A stretch of DNA of 64,000 nt from Streptomyces clavuligerus (GCF_005519465.1 NZ_CP027859.1:1550001-1614000), one strand, 5' to 3'; counted from the first letter of the stretch, positions 50,797 through 60,005 are shown. The notes: a model not told the origin generated them from the letters alone. Numbers and translations: made by a program.

Positions 50797-51451
50797 GTCC
50801 CCACCCTCTCCCGGGTCGCGCCGGGGGCGATACGCACCACGCCGCCCCCGCCCGCGAAGAGAGTACGTGTTCCACCCCTTCGCGGGGTCGCGCCCGGACC
50901 CCGCACCGGGACACGGCACCGGGCCCGCCGGGACGCGCGGACGGCCCCCGGCCCGCGGCCCGGTGTGGAACGGCGCAGGTCCGGGCCGGGGGCGGCGGTC
51001 AACGGCGAGGCGACCACGCCGATCCGGCCGGGTCGGTCCACGGCCGGGGTCCGCTGCCCGTCCGTTCCGGAGAGTGGAACGGACGGCCGTCGCGCGGTGC
51101 CCGCGCGGGGCGCGGAGGCCGCCCCGGACGGCGGGACGGTGAGCCTGCTCGGTGCGGGTGCGGGTGCGGGTGCGGGTGCGGGTGCGGGTGCTGGCGCGAG
51201 GGCGGGTGCGGGGAGGGCCGCGCCGCCGGTGCCCCGGCACACCGGTGCCCGGTACACCGACGCCTCGGCGCCTCGGTGTCAGAAAAACTTCTCCGAATCC
51301 CGTACAACCCTTCAGCCCCAGTAGTGGTCTTGTGTTCGCCGACCGCCTGGAGTGGGCCCGCGAACATTCCCGGGTGAACAGGGCGGAACGCGACCCCATT
51401 GACGTGAGGAGGCCGGGAACCGGCCTCCCGCATGCCGCAGGAGAAGCCCGC
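50797..51451. promoter_or_regulatory. 655-bp divergent gap (oxidase and FG-GAP protein)
   Basis: Long non-coding gap upstream of both genes. I see no reliable gene, a hexanucleotide repeat at 51151-51186, and TGTTCGC/GCGAACA inverted elements at 51333-51339 and 51360-51366. The promoters cannot be placed. Confidence 0.5.
51151..51186. repeat. GGTGCG hexanucleotide tandem repeat
   Basis: Six perfect copies of GGTGCG, continued by GGTGCT. In the gap upstream of the FG-GAP gene. Confidence 0.9.
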
Positions 51452-52924
51452 ATGCAGAAGAAGTTCCGTACGGCCCTGGCCACCGCCACCGCGGTCGCAC
51501 TGACCGGTGGTGGCCTGGTGGCGATCTCCGCGAGCCCCGCGTCGGCGGCAGGCTCCGGTCTGCACGCCGACTTCAACGGCGACGGCTACACCGATATCGC
51601 CGTCGCCGCGTCCGGTGCCACCGTCGCCGGGAAGCCCGGGGCCGGGCAGATCGTCGTCCACTACGGCTCCGCCCAGGGCATCAGCGCCACCAAGCGCGCC
51701 CTGATCAGCCAGGACTCACCCGGTGTCCCGGGCGCCGCCGAGGCCGACGACTGGTTCGGAGCCGCCAGCGGCTTCGGCGACTTCAACAAGGACGGCTACG
51801 CGGACCTCGCCGTCGGGTCCTACGGCGAGGACATCGGCAGCGACAAGGACGGCGGCAGCGCCGTCATCCTCTGGGGCTCGGCCAAGGGCCTGGACGGGGG
51901 CACGGCCATCAAGGACCCCGCGCCGGGCAAGCACGACAACTTCGGCAAGTCCATCGAGACGGCCGACTTCGACGGCGACGGCAGAATCGATATCGCCCTC
52001 GGCTCCGACGGCGCCACCGTCGACCGCTACCGGGGCGGCTTCACCAGATCGGGCGGCACCGGCGGCTACGACGGCGTCGGCCTGCCGGTGTACACCGGCA
52101 AGTACAACGGCGTCCGCTACCTCACCTCCGGCGATGTGAACGGCGACGGTATCGCCGACCTGATCGCCAACGCCTACAGCACCGCCACCGACTTCAACGC
52201 CAACTACTGGGTGCGCGGCACCCGCAGCGGCAATCTGAACGGTGCCGGTGCCGGACTGCTGCCCGCGGGCACCATCACCGCCGTCGGCAAGCTCAACCGC
52301 GATAAGTACGCCGATATCGTTATCGGTCTGGAGTGGGACCCCAGCAAGGACTCGGCCGCCGCGGGCCAGCCCACCGCCAAGGGCGGCAAGGTCCTCGTGG
52401 TCAACGGCAGCGCGAACGGCCCCGTCCGCGGTGTCTCCCACTCCTTCACCCAGGACACCCCCGGTGTCCCCGGAGTCTCGGAGCAGGGGGACTACTTCGG
52501 CGGTGAGCTGGGCCTCGGCGACATCAACGGCGACGGCCACCTCGACCTGGCGATCGGCGCGTACGGTGAGAGGGTCGGCACCTCCCCGTACGCGGCGGGC
52601 TCCGTCACCGTGCTCTACGGGACGGCGAACGGTCTCACCACCGCCGGGGCGCAGTCCTTCTCCCAGGAGACCCCCGGAGTGCCCGGCGCGACCGAGAAGG
52701 AGGACTACTTCGGCAGCGATGTCAGCCTCGCCGACCTGAACCGCGACGGAAAGGGCGATCTGACCATCGGCGCCAACGGCGAGAACGGCTACGACGGCCT
52801 GGTCACCGTGCTCCGTTCCGACGGCAGGAAGATCACCGCCGCCGGAGCGCGCACGCTCTCCCCGGCCGAGGTCGGCATCTCCACCGCCGGTTCCCCGGGC
52901 TACGGCATGAACTTCACCGACTGA
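51452..52924 (+). CDS. Secreted FG-GAP/VCBS repeat protein (integrin-alpha-like propeller)
   Basis: 490 aa. Sec signal (TALATATAVALTGGGLVAISASPASA). At least six Asp-rich calcium loops of the FG-GAP type occur: DFNGDGYTDIAVAAS, DFNKDGYADLAVGS, DFDGDGRIDIALGS, DVNGDGIADLIANA, DINGDGHLDLAIGA and DLNRDGKGDLTIGA, spaced ~60-70 aa apart, giving a seven-bladed propeller. A common Streptomyces secreted family of unknown ligand. CAGGAGAAG lies 5 bases before ATG 51452. A terminator follows. Confidence 0.9.
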   Translation: MQKKFRTALATATAVALTGGGLVAISASPASAAGSGLHADFNGDGYTDIAVAASGATVAGKPGAGQIVVHYGSAQGISATKRALISQDSPGVPGAAEADDWFGAASGFGDFNKDGYADLAVGSYGEDIGSDKDGGSAVILWGSAKGLDGGTAIKDPAPGKHDNFGKSIETADFDGDGRIDIALGSDGATVDRYRGGFTRSGGTGGYDGVGLPVYTGKYNGVRYLTSGDVNGDGIADLIANAYSTATDFNANYWVRGTRSGNLNGAGAGLLPAGTITAVGKLNRDKYADIVIGLEWDPSKDSAAAGQPTAKGGKVLVVNGSANGPVRGVSHSFTQDTPGVPGVSEQGDYFGGELGLGDINGDGHLDLAIGAYGERVGTSPYAAGSVTVLYGTANGLTTAGAQSFSQETPGVPGATEKEDYFGSDVSLADLNRDGKGDLTIGANGENGYDGLVTVLRSDGRKITAAGARTLSPAEVGISTAGSPGYGMNFTD

Positions 52925-52979
52925 CCCGGCGGGGCGCACCCGCGCTCGCGCGGGACATGCCCGGCCGGTATCGCCGTGG

Positions 52980-53010
52980 AAGGCCCCGAACGGAGCGTTC
53001 GGGGCCTTTT
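52980..53010 (+). terminator. Rho-independent terminator after the FG-GAP gene
   Basis: Perfect 13-bp stem (AAGGCCCCGAACG, 52980-52992, with 52996-53008), a 3-nt loop, and TTTT at 53007-53010. The following 53,011-53,288 gap shows no gene, only a GTTCC element at ~9-bp spacing (53222-53252). Confidence 0.9.
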
Positions 53011-53288
53011 CCTTCGCTCCCCGCCGTTCCCTTTCCCCCGGCGGCCAGCGCTGCCGCCCACGACGCCGTGGCGCGCGATCCCCACCGGCCACCGGGCGGG
53101 CCGGGCGGTCCCGGCGGGGGAACAACACGACGGACAGATCTTTCTGACGGGATCCTCATATCGCCGCGCCACGATCCAACCAAGCCGGGCGCCCGGTGCT
53201 CCACCGTGCGCCACTCCATTCGTTCCGGCGTTCCTGGCGTTCCTGACGTTCCGACGGCAGCAGCGGTACGTCGGAGAGAGAGGGATTC

Positions 53289-54422
53289 ATGCCGAACCCC
53301 ACTGCCCACCGCCCCCTCCCGACCGCGCGGGACGGCGTTCCCGCCCGGTCGACGGGTCCGAGGAGGAACGCCCCGCGTCTCGCGGGCGCTCTCGCCGCCG
53401 CCACCGCCCTGGTGCTCCTCTCCCTGCCCGCCGCCATGGCGGCCCCGACAGCCCCGACAGCCACAGGACCCACGGACACGCGGCCCGCCCGGGGTGCCGC
53501 CTCCGCCGTGGTGCACCCGCTCGCCCCGTCCGCCGCCGACGAGCAGGCGGTACGGGAGTACTGGACGCCGGAGCGGATGGCGGCCGTCCTCTCCGAGCCC
53601 CCGTCGGACCGGCCCCCCGCCGACGGCCCCGACGGAGCGGCCTGGCAGGGATCAGCCGCGCTCTCCGCGTCCGTCGGCCGTCTCTTCTTCACCGACCGCG
53701 ACGGCGAGGACTCCAGTTGCACGGCCACCCTGGTCGCCGCAGGCAACCGCGGCACCGTCGTGACCGCCGCCCACTGCACCCTCGGACACGACCTCCTCGG
53801 CGAGAACGCCCGCTGGCACACGAACCAGCTCTTCGTCCCCGGCTACCGCGATGCCACGGCCCCCCACGGCACGTTCGCGGTCCGGCTCGCGTCCGTCCAC
53901 CCCGAGTGGGTCAGGAGCGGCGAGAACAGCCCGTACGACCAGGCGTTCCTGGCACTCGGCCGCAACGCCGCCGGGCTGCGCGCGGCCGACGCCGCCGGGT
54001 CCGTCCAGCGCCTCGGGTACGACCGGCCGGGAGGCCGCCAGGTCCAGCAGTTCGGCTATCCCCGTGCCGCCGCCTACAAGGAGGAGCACCGGGGGCGGCC
54101 CGAGTTCACCGGCAAACGGCTCGCCCACTGCTGGGGCACGGCCAGGGAGTTCCTCGGATGGGGCGAGGTGCCCCGGAGCGAGGACCAGTGGGGTGTCCGG
54201 TGCGACATGGGCGGCGGCTCCAGCGGTGGGCCCCGGATGGCCGGATTCGACGCGTCGACGGGGAAGGGCACCGTCGTCGGTGTCAACTCCTCGGGAGCGC
54301 GCATGACCGCGAACGGCCTGCACTGCGAGCCGCCCGCGGCGGGCTGCCACCGATATCTGGTCGGGCCGCAGCTCACCGCACGGATCACGCACCCGCTGTT
54401 CCGGGCGGTCCAGGACTCCTGA
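53289..54422 (+). CDS. Secreted trypsin-like serine peptidase
   Basis: 377 aa. Signal peptide (LAGALAAATALVLLSLPAAMA), long pro-region, and a chymotrypsin-fold triad: H162 in TAAHC, D217 in SPYDQAF, S312 in GGGSSGGP. One disulphide brackets H162 (C144/C163 region); others lie at HCWG and RCDMG. It belongs to the alpha-lytic/V8-like secreted group rather than classical trypsins. A paralogue (55,858-56,778) lies on the other side of the terpene synthase gene and shares VGRLFF, FVPGY, PHG-FAVR and GGSSGGP. Confidence 0.9.
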   Translation: MPNPTAHRPLPTARDGVPARSTGPRRNAPRLAGALAAATALVLLSLPAAMAAPTAPTATGPTDTRPARGAASAVVHPLAPSAADEQAVREYWTPERMAAVLSEPPSDRPPADGPDGAAWQGSAALSASVGRLFFTDRDGEDSSCTATLVAAGNRGTVVTAAHCTLGHDLLGENARWHTNQLFVPGYRDATAPHGTFAVRLASVHPEWVRSGENSPYDQAFLALGRNAAGLRAADAAGSVQRLGYDRPGGRQVQQFGYPRAAAYKEEHRGRPEFTGKRLAHCWGTAREFLGWGEVPRSEDQWGVRCDMGGGSSGGPRMAGFDASTGKGTVVGVNSSGARMTANGLHCEPPAAGCHRYLVGPQLTARITHPLFRAVQDS

Positions 54423-54502
54423 CCCGCGCCCCGACGCCCGCCCGGCCGGGGTGCGGACGACCGGTCTTCGGCTCGACGCGGACACCGGGCGGGGCGTCCG
54501 GA

Positions 54503-55558
54503 TCATCGTGTGTGTCCACCGTGTCCCGCGGCCGTGCCGGAGGCGAGCGGGTCCCACCCGGAGGACATCAGGTCGGCGAGGTCCTGAAGTCCGCTGATGG
54601 CCGGCTGGTAGCGGCCGGTGGTCCGCTCCCACTCGTTGTCGCCCCGGACCAGGTCGTGCAGGCCCTCCACGAACCGGCGCACCGCCTCGCGGCCCGCGCC
54701 GTCGAGCAGGCAGTCCACGTCCGTGACGGCGCGTTCGACGTCGAGGAAGCGGGCGACCCGTTCCGCCGTCAGGGCGCGCGCCCGCTCGATGGCCTCCGGG
54801 CGGTCCAGCCCCTCGTGGTTCTCCAGGACCAGCAGCAGATTGTTGCTCAGATCGCCGTCCGCCTCCTCCTTCTCCGCGGAGCAGAGGTCGTTGGAGATTC
54901 CGATCATCTCGGAGGTCAGCGTCCGCAGCTCGACGAGGACGGGGTGGTGCCAGACCATGGCCGGAACCTCGAAGCCCCCGGTCCGCTCGATCAGATCCAT
55001 GATCACGTGTGACGAGGTCGCGTATCCCCGCTGGCGCACGCAGTAAGCGGCGTCCACGGTCCGCCCGTGGTACCGGGGAACCGATTCCGCGGTGTGCGCG
55101 GCGAGATAGCCCGTCCAGTTGTGACGGGCACGGGTGCGCCAGAACGGGCTCATGCCCGTGCAACTCCGCCGCCACAGGTCCCCCAGCGCCCGGCCCACCG
55201 GGGACGAGGCGACCGGGCCGGGCTCCGGCACCCCGTACAGGACCTCGGCCAGCCCGGCGCAGACACCGGCCGTGCGGCGGGGGTCGCGGCCGAGCGCGCC
55301 GTCGAACTGGTCGTCGAACGGGGCGAAGTACCAGACCATCAGGTCCGTGGCGAGTTCAAGGCCCTCCTGGGTGGCACGCGGGAAGAAGTAGCCCGCCAAC
55401 TCGTCGAGCTGCCAGGTCACAAAGGTCTCGGCGGTCAGCCCCCGCCGGTCCGCCAGCCCCTGGGCGGCCAGCCAGCCGAGGCAGTGCTCCCGGGCCCCGG
55501 CCACACCGGGGTGCTTCCGCAGCGGCCACGGAAGATCGAACACAACATCCTGCGGCAT
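54503..55558 (-). CDS. Class I terpene synthase (sesquiterpene-synthase-like)
   Basis: 351 aa from ATG 55558 (GGAGGGG upstream). Aspartate-rich DDQFD at 82-86, effector region with R175, the NSE triad NDLCSAEKE (223-231; N223, S227, E231) and the C-terminal RY pair (316-317). All metal and pyrophosphate contacts are present, so it should be active on farnesyl or geranyl diphosphate. The product cannot be predicted from motifs. It lies between two paralogous serine peptidases and is two genes from a P450 on the same strand. No prenyltransferase is in view. Confidence 0.93.
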   Translation of the reverse strand: MPQDVVFDLPWPLRKHPGVAGAREHCLGWLAAQGLADRRGLTAETFVTWQLDELAGYFFPRATQEGLELATDLMVWYFAPFDDQFDGALGRDPRRTAGVCAGLAEVLYGVPEPGPVASSPVGRALGDLWRRSCTGMSPFWRTRARHNWTGYLAAHTAESVPRYHGRTVDAAYCVRQRGYATSSHVIMDLIERTGGFEVPAMVWHHPVLVELRTLTSEMIGISNDLCSAEKEEADGDLSNNLLLVLENHEGLDRPEAIERARALTAERVARFLDVERAVTDVDCLLDGAGREAVRRFVEGLHDLVRGDNEWERTTGRYQPAISGLQDLADLMSSGWDPLASGTAAGHGGHTR

Positions 55559-55857
55559 CCCAGCCCCTCCCGGCGTACGGTGGACGGTCCTGTACGCCCC
55601 ACCCATGTACCCATCTCTGAGCCACCCCACCAGTCCCACAGCACACACGGCTTGAACCGGTCCCCGACGCCCTCGGACGACACGGCCCGCCGCCGGGGCG
55701 GCCATCGCGGGACGCGCGTTCCGCTCGTATGTCCGTGATCCGTACGCATGTGTCACAGAACGTCGACAGGGCCAACCGAACCCCCCGGCCTCCCTGTCCT
55801 GTGGTGCGGACGGACAGACTCCGTCCGCCGTCCGCACCGACCGAGGAGAGACCCACC

Positions 55858-56778
55858 GTGCCCAAGACCTCAGCTCCCGCGATCCGCCGTCTCCGTGGCC
55901 GGGCCACGGGACTCGCCGTGGCGGGCACGGCCCTCGCCCTCCTCGCCCCCCTCCCGGCGAGCGCGGCACCAGCCCAGGCACCCGCCTTCCCCGCCGACCA
56001 CGTCTCCGTCCTGTCGTACACCGCCAAGGAGCGCCGCGCCGCCCTCGCCCACTGGACCCCCGCCCGGATCAAGGCCGTGGGCAAGTCCGTGGACCTCGGC
56101 CCCACCGGGCCGAAGACCAAGCCCTGGCGGGGCACCCCGCTGAAGACCGTCGGGCGCCTCTTCTTCGTCAACGCGAACGGCGCCGACACCTGGTGCTCCG
56201 GCACCGCCGTGAACAGCGCCAACAAGTCCGTCGTCATGACCGCCGCCCACTGTGTGCGCCGGGGCTCCTCCCCCTACAACACCCACATGGACATGGTGTT
56301 CGTCCCCGGCTACAGCAAGGGCGCGCAGCCGCACGGCGCGTTCGCGGTCCGCGCCGCCATGACCCCGCGGAGCTGGGAGAACGACTCCGTCAACGACATC
56401 GCCGCCCTCACCCTCGACACCGGCGCCACAGGCCGCAGGCTCACCGACGTCGTGGGCGGCCACCCCATCGCCTTCAACCGCCCCGTCGGCGGCACGATCA
56501 CCGCACTCGGCTACCCCGCCAGCAACCCCCAGCTCGGCGAGGAACTCCTCCACTGCACCGGCACGGCGAAGAAGGAGCACGGGTTGCAGGCCATCCCCTG
56601 CGACATGACCGGCGGTTCCAGCGGCGGCCCCTGGTTCGCCGGTCTCGACCCCGCCACCGGCACGGGCACCCTGGTCTCCGTCAACAGCGCGGGGGACGCC
56701 TTCCAGGCGACCAAGATGTACGGGGAACTGCTGAAGACCATGGCCAAGAAGGTGTACGACCGCGCCCAGCGCGCCTGA
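55858..56778 (+). CDS. Secreted trypsin-like serine peptidase (paralogue)
   Basis: 306 aa from GTG 55858 (GAGGAGAG 7 bases upstream). Signal GLAVAGTALALLAPLPASA. Triad H131 (TAAHC), D180 (SVNDIAALT), S255 (GGSSGGP), with a disulphide C113/C132. Shares VGRLFF, FVPGY, PHGAFAVR and GGSSGGP with the peptidase at 53,289, so an old duplication is likely. The terpene synthase gene sits between the two, on the opposite strand. Confidence 0.9.
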   Translation: MPKTSAPAIRRLRGRATGLAVAGTALALLAPLPASAAPAQAPAFPADHVSVLSYTAKERRAALAHWTPARIKAVGKSVDLGPTGPKTKPWRGTPLKTVGRLFFVNANGADTWCSGTAVNSANKSVVMTAAHCVRRGSSPYNTHMDMVFVPGYSKGAQPHGAFAVRAAMTPRSWENDSVNDIAALTLDTGATGRRLTDVVGGHPIAFNRPVGGTITALGYPASNPQLGEELLHCTGTAKKEHGLQAIPCDMTGGSSGGPWFAGLDPATGTGTLVSVNSAGDAFQATKMYGELLKTMAKKVYDRAQRA

Positions 56779-56782
56779 CACC

Positions 56783-56808
56783 GGCTCCGGTCCGCCGCTC
56801 CCGGAGCC
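56783..56808. terminator. Hairpin between peptidase and P450 genes
   Basis: GGCTCCGG (56783-56790) and CCGGAGCC (56801-56808) with a 10-nt loop, between convergent genes. Confidence 0.55.
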
Positions 56809-56877
56809 ATCGGTCCACGGCCGCCGAGGACGGGCCGGGACAGGGGAGCGGCGGGGAACCGCGCCGGGCGGGGCCGG

Positions 56878-58065
56878 TCACCAGGTGACCGGCAGCGCGA
56901 GCAGCCCGCCGGTCAACTGACTGTCCCGCCAGCGCAGATCCTGCTCCGGCACCGCCAGGCGCAGCCCGGGGAAGCGGCGGAACAGCAGGTCGAACACGAC
57001 CTGGAGTTCCAGCCGGGCGAGGGCGGCCCCGACGCAGAGATGGGGTCCGGCGCCGAAGGCGGTGTGCGGGGCCTGGTCGCGGTGGATGTCGAACCGGTGG
57101 GGCTCCGGGTAGACCGCCGCGTCCAGGCAGGCCGGGCCGTTGGCGAACAGGACCAGATCACCGGCGCCGATCCGGCCGCTCCCGGTGTCGACGTCGACGA
57201 CCGCCCACCGCCACACCAGGCCCAGGTCCGGCTGGCTGATCCGCAGCAGTTCCTCCACCGTCGCCGCGAGCAGCCGGGGGCCGCTCAGCATCGCCCGGCG
57301 CTGATCGGGGCGGGCGATCAGATACCGCACCCCGGTCCCGATCCGCGTCACCGTGGTCACATGACCGGCGAAGAGCAGCGCGACCGACCACAGCACCGCG
57401 AGGTCCTCGTCGATGTGCCCGTCGGCCCGGGCCCGGACCAGATCGGTGAGGACGTCGTCGGCGGGTTCGGCGCGTTTGCGTTCCATCAGCGCGCGCATGT
57501 AGTCGTTCAGCCGGAGCAGCGCCTCCCCGACGCGTTCCGGCTCGGACAGGTACACCACGTCCCCGGTCCAGCGCTGGAAGTCCTCGCGGTCGGCGAACGG
57601 CACGCCGAGGACTTCGCAGACCACCTCGACGGGCAGCGGCTCGGCGAGCAGGGCGTGCAGGTCCGCCGGAGCGCCCGCGGCCTCCAGCCGGTCGAGCCGC
57701 CTGCCCACCAGGGCCTCGATCCGCGGCCTCAGCTCCCGGACGCGGCGCACCGACAGGGAGTTGGCTGTCACGCGCCGCAGCACGCGGAACTCCGTCTCCA
57801 GCCGTTCGTGGTCGGTGCCCTGCGGACCGTAGAACTGTCCGGTCGCGGAGAGGACCGGCGCGGAGGGCGGGTCGGGGTGCGCCCGGCCGAAACGGTCGTC
57901 CGACAGTATGCGGACCACGTCGTCGTGCCGTGTCACCAGCCAGGCGGGATGTCCGGCGAACGTGCGCACTCGCGCGATGCCGCCGGACACCTGGAGATCG
58001 TGGAACTCCGGTGCCGCGGTCGCCGGATCCGTCCGTTCGAACGGCAGTCGCTCGGGCAAGGCCAC
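56878..58065 (-). CDS. Cytochrome P450
   Basis: 395 aa, soluble bacterial length, from GTG 58065 (GGGAG 5 bases upstream). Heme loop FGAGPHLCVG with C344, ExxR E272-R275 (EELLRI), and the DHERLETEFRVLRRV region. The I-helix reads AGHVTT (233-238): the acid normally found before the conserved Thr is Val236, while Thr237 is kept. Proton delivery might therefore differ from standard P450s. It may oxidise the product of the terpene synthase two genes away, though a peptidase gene intervenes; this link is inference. No ferredoxin gene is near. Confidence 0.92.
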   Translation of the reverse strand: MALPERLPFERTDPATAAPEFHDLQVSGGIARVRTFAGHPAWLVTRHDDVVRILSDDRFGRAHPDPPSAPVLSATGQFYGPQGTDHERLETEFRVLRRVTANSLSVRRVRELRPRIEALVGRRLDRLEAAGAPADLHALLAEPLPVEVVCEVLGVPFADREDFQRWTGDVVYLSEPERVGEALLRLNDYMRALMERKRAEPADDVLTDLVRARADGHIDEDLAVLWSVALLFAGHVTTVTRIGTGVRYLIARPDQRRAMLSGPRLLAATVEELLRISQPDLGLVWRWAVVDVDTGSGRIGAGDLVLFANGPACLDAAVYPEPHRFDIHRDQAPHTAFGAGPHLCVGAALARLELQVVFDLLFRRFPGLRLAVPEQDLRWRDSQLTGGLLALPVTW

Positions 58066-58322
58066 CAGCTCCCGTCACACGCTGTCCCAGGGGGCGGACT
58101 CATCGGTTTCCGGCAGGCCCCTGCCGCGGACGCAGCGTACACCGGCCATGGCCGCGTGGCCGCGAACCCCGGGCGCGGTGGCGTGTGCGGGAGCGGCACC
58201 CCACCGGGAACCCCCACCGGCACCCGGGCCGCCGGGGACAGCCGCTCCCGGCGGGGAGGCTCCGATCGGGCCCCTGCTGGGTAGGAGTCCGTCGATTCGC
58301 TTCCGGCAGAGAGGACCCATCC

Positions 58323-58520
58323 ATGAACACCTCGGCGGATTTCCCGGGACTCACCTGGACGAAAAGCTCGTACAGCCTGAGCAGTTGTCTGGAGATGGCC
58401 CGTCCGGACGATGTCTCGGTCGCGGTCCGTGATTCCAAGGACAGCACCGGACCGCTGCTCCGTTTCACCGCCGGGGGATGGACGGCGTTCCGGTCGGCCA
58501 TCGGTACCGGTCGGCTCTGA
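58323..58520 (+). CDS. DUF397 protein
   Basis: 65 aa: LTWTKSSYSLSSCLEMARPDDVSVAVRDSKDSTGPLLRFTAGGWTAF matches the DUF397 consensus (W.KSSYS, VAVRDSKD, F....W..F). In actinomycetes these short proteins commonly follow an XRE-type regulator and act with it; here the nearest XRE gene is ~9 kb away, so it is an orphan. The 257-bp gap to the divergent P450 gene contains no gene. Confidence 0.88.
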   Translation: MNTSADFPGLTWTKSSYSLSSCLEMARPDDVSVAVRDSKDSTGPLLRFTAGGWTAFRSAIGTGRL

Positions 58521-58569
58521 ACCGGTGGGGCGCGGACCCGGCTGGGCACAGGCGCCGGGCGCGGACTGA

Positions 58570-58592
58570 TCGGACCGGGTGATCCGGTCCGA
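58570..58592. terminator. Hairpin after the DUF397 gene
   Basis: TCGGACCG (58570-58577) pairs with CGGTCCGA (58585-58592) around a 7-nt loop. Confidence 0.5.
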
Positions 58593-58599
58593 CGATGCG

Positions 58600-58634
58600 C
58601 TTGTCGCTTGTCGCTTGTCGCTTGTCGCTTGTCG
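58600..58634. repeat. Five tandem CTTGTCG heptamers
   Basis: Exact copies at 58600, 58607, 58614, 58621 and 58628, running into the palindrome that follows. Confidence 0.95.
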
Positions 58635-58658
58635 CGGTCCGGACCGCGACAAGCGACA
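58623..58658. terminator. 36-bp perfect palindrome between convergent genes
   Basis: The 18-bp arms (58623-58640 and 58641-58658) are exact complements, so RNA folds into a long stem with almost no loop. It lies between the DUF397 gene and the minus-strand unknown gene, and the left arm is made partly of the heptamer repeats. Confidence 0.75.
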
Positions 58659-58679
58659 GCCGGTGCGGTGCGCCGTGGA

Positions 58680-60005
58680 TCACCCCACCGGGGCGTGGAG
58701 GCGGTCCAGCAGGGCGAGCAGATCGGTCCGTCCGCCGTTCCCGGTGGCGGCGACGGGCCCGGGGTCGTCCCAGTAGGCGGAGGTGGGACGCCCGAGGCGG
58801 TCGGTCAGCCAGACGGGACCGGCGGGATGCGCGGACAGCACGGGAAACGTCCGGCCGGGCGCGAGCGCCGCGAGCAGCCGCAGGACCTCGGCCCGCAGCG
58901 GGAGTTCCTTGTACTCGTCGGCGCAGACGACCAGGCGGCGTCCGCCCCGGTGCACACCCGCGCCGCGCAGCACCTCGACCGCGTAGCTGGCGTCGTTCAG
59001 CGCGGTGGCGTCGGCGGGCGGCACGGTGCGCAGGACGGCCCGCCACACGGGGTCGCCGTCGCGGTCCAGCAGGCGCAGCAGATCGTCGTGGCGGGGCGCC
59101 GTGCGGCCGAGGACCGCCTGCCGGTAGTGCCGTCCCAGGGCGTCGAGGCCACGGGTGGGACAGACGATCTCCGCGGTACGGCCGACGGCGGCGAGCCCGG
59201 CGCCGAGCCGGGACCGGAAGATCCGGACGAGCCGTGCGTGCCGGGCGTCCACCAGGTCCAGCCAGCGCAGCATGAGCGCCGGGGGGACCAGGCCGTGGGC
59301 GAAGGCGTCGGCGAGATAGCCGTAGTACTGCACCCGGGGTATGTCGACGGTGACGGTCAGCGGCACCCGGCGCGGCAGGGCGGCGGCGATCCCGGCGACG
59401 GTGCGGGAGGTGGTGAGGATCGTCTGGTACTCGTACAGCGAGAGGCGGTCGTCGGCCTCGATGGCCCGCACGGGTGTGGTGGGGCCGGTGTCGGAGCGGC
59501 GCAGCACGGGTACGGTACGGCCGTCGGTGTCCCGCACACGCAGGACTCCGTGCGCGAAGAGGCACACGCCCGTGTTGACATGGACCCCATCGAGTTCGGC
59601 CGCCGTGCCGCGCAGGTCCCGTACTCCGTGCAGGTTCAGATACTGGGGCCCACCGCCCATCCGGGCCTCGACGAAGACCTCCTCGTTGCCGGGACCGGTC
59701 CTCCGGCACAGCGCCCGGCTCCCCACGAGCGCCGCCCCGGCCCCGAGGAAGCACCCGAGCGCCTCGGTCCGCCGCGCGGCCCGGTCCACCGCGCGGGGTG
59801 TGCCGGACGCCCCGGGGTCGGCCCGCCGGAGCCCGAGCACCCCGGGGAAGAGGCCCGTGACGGCGCTGTGCGCCATCGCATGCTGGCGCAACAGCGGCAG
59901 TCCGTCCGGCCCTTCGCCCGGGTGCAGGACGAAGACCGATCCGGTGGCCCCGCCGTCCGCGGCCGGGCACGGGCCGTCCGGGGGAGCGGGGAGCTGCGTG
60001 GTCAT
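58680..60005 (-). CDS. 441-aa protein of unknown family
   Basis: Soluble, no signal peptide or TM segment, from ATG 60005. Notable segments: FVLHPGEGPDGLPLLRQHAMAHSAVTGLFPGVLGL near the N-terminus, LTVTVDIPRVQYYGYLADAFAHGLVPP in the middle, RLVVCADEYKELPLRAEVLRLLAALAPGRTFPVLSAHP, and a Trp/Tyr-rich end. It has the codon use and length of a real gene, and the upstream neighbour on the same strand is a phosphatase gene 136 bases away. I do not recognise the family and assign no function. Confidence 0.75.
   Translation of the reverse strand: MTTQLPAPPDGPCPAADGGATGSVFVLHPGEGPDGLPLLRQHAMAHSAVTGLFPGVLGLRRADPGASGTPRAVDRAARRTEALGCFLGAGAALVGSRALCRRTGPGNEEVFVEARMGGGPQYLNLHGVRDLRGTAAELDGVHVNTGVCLFAHGVLRVRDTDGRTVPVLRRSDTGPTTPVRAIEADDRLSLYEYQTILTTSRTVAGIAAALPRRVPLTVTVDIPRVQYYGYLADAFAHGLVPPALMLRWLDLVDARHARLVRIFRSRLGAGLAAVGRTAEIVCPTRGLDALGRHYRQAVLGRTAPRHDDLLRLLDRDGDPVWRAVLRTVPPADATALNDASYAVEVLRGAGVHRGGRRLVVCADEYKELPLRAEVLRLLAALAPGRTFPVLSAHPAGPVWLTDRLGRPTSAYWDDPGPVAATGNGGRTDLLALLDRLHAPVG

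Noticed and set aside
54433..54501. Terminator between the peptidase and terpene synthase genes
   Set aside because: The arms (GACGCCCGCCCGG and its near complement) are ~40 bases apart and differ by one base; too weak to call.
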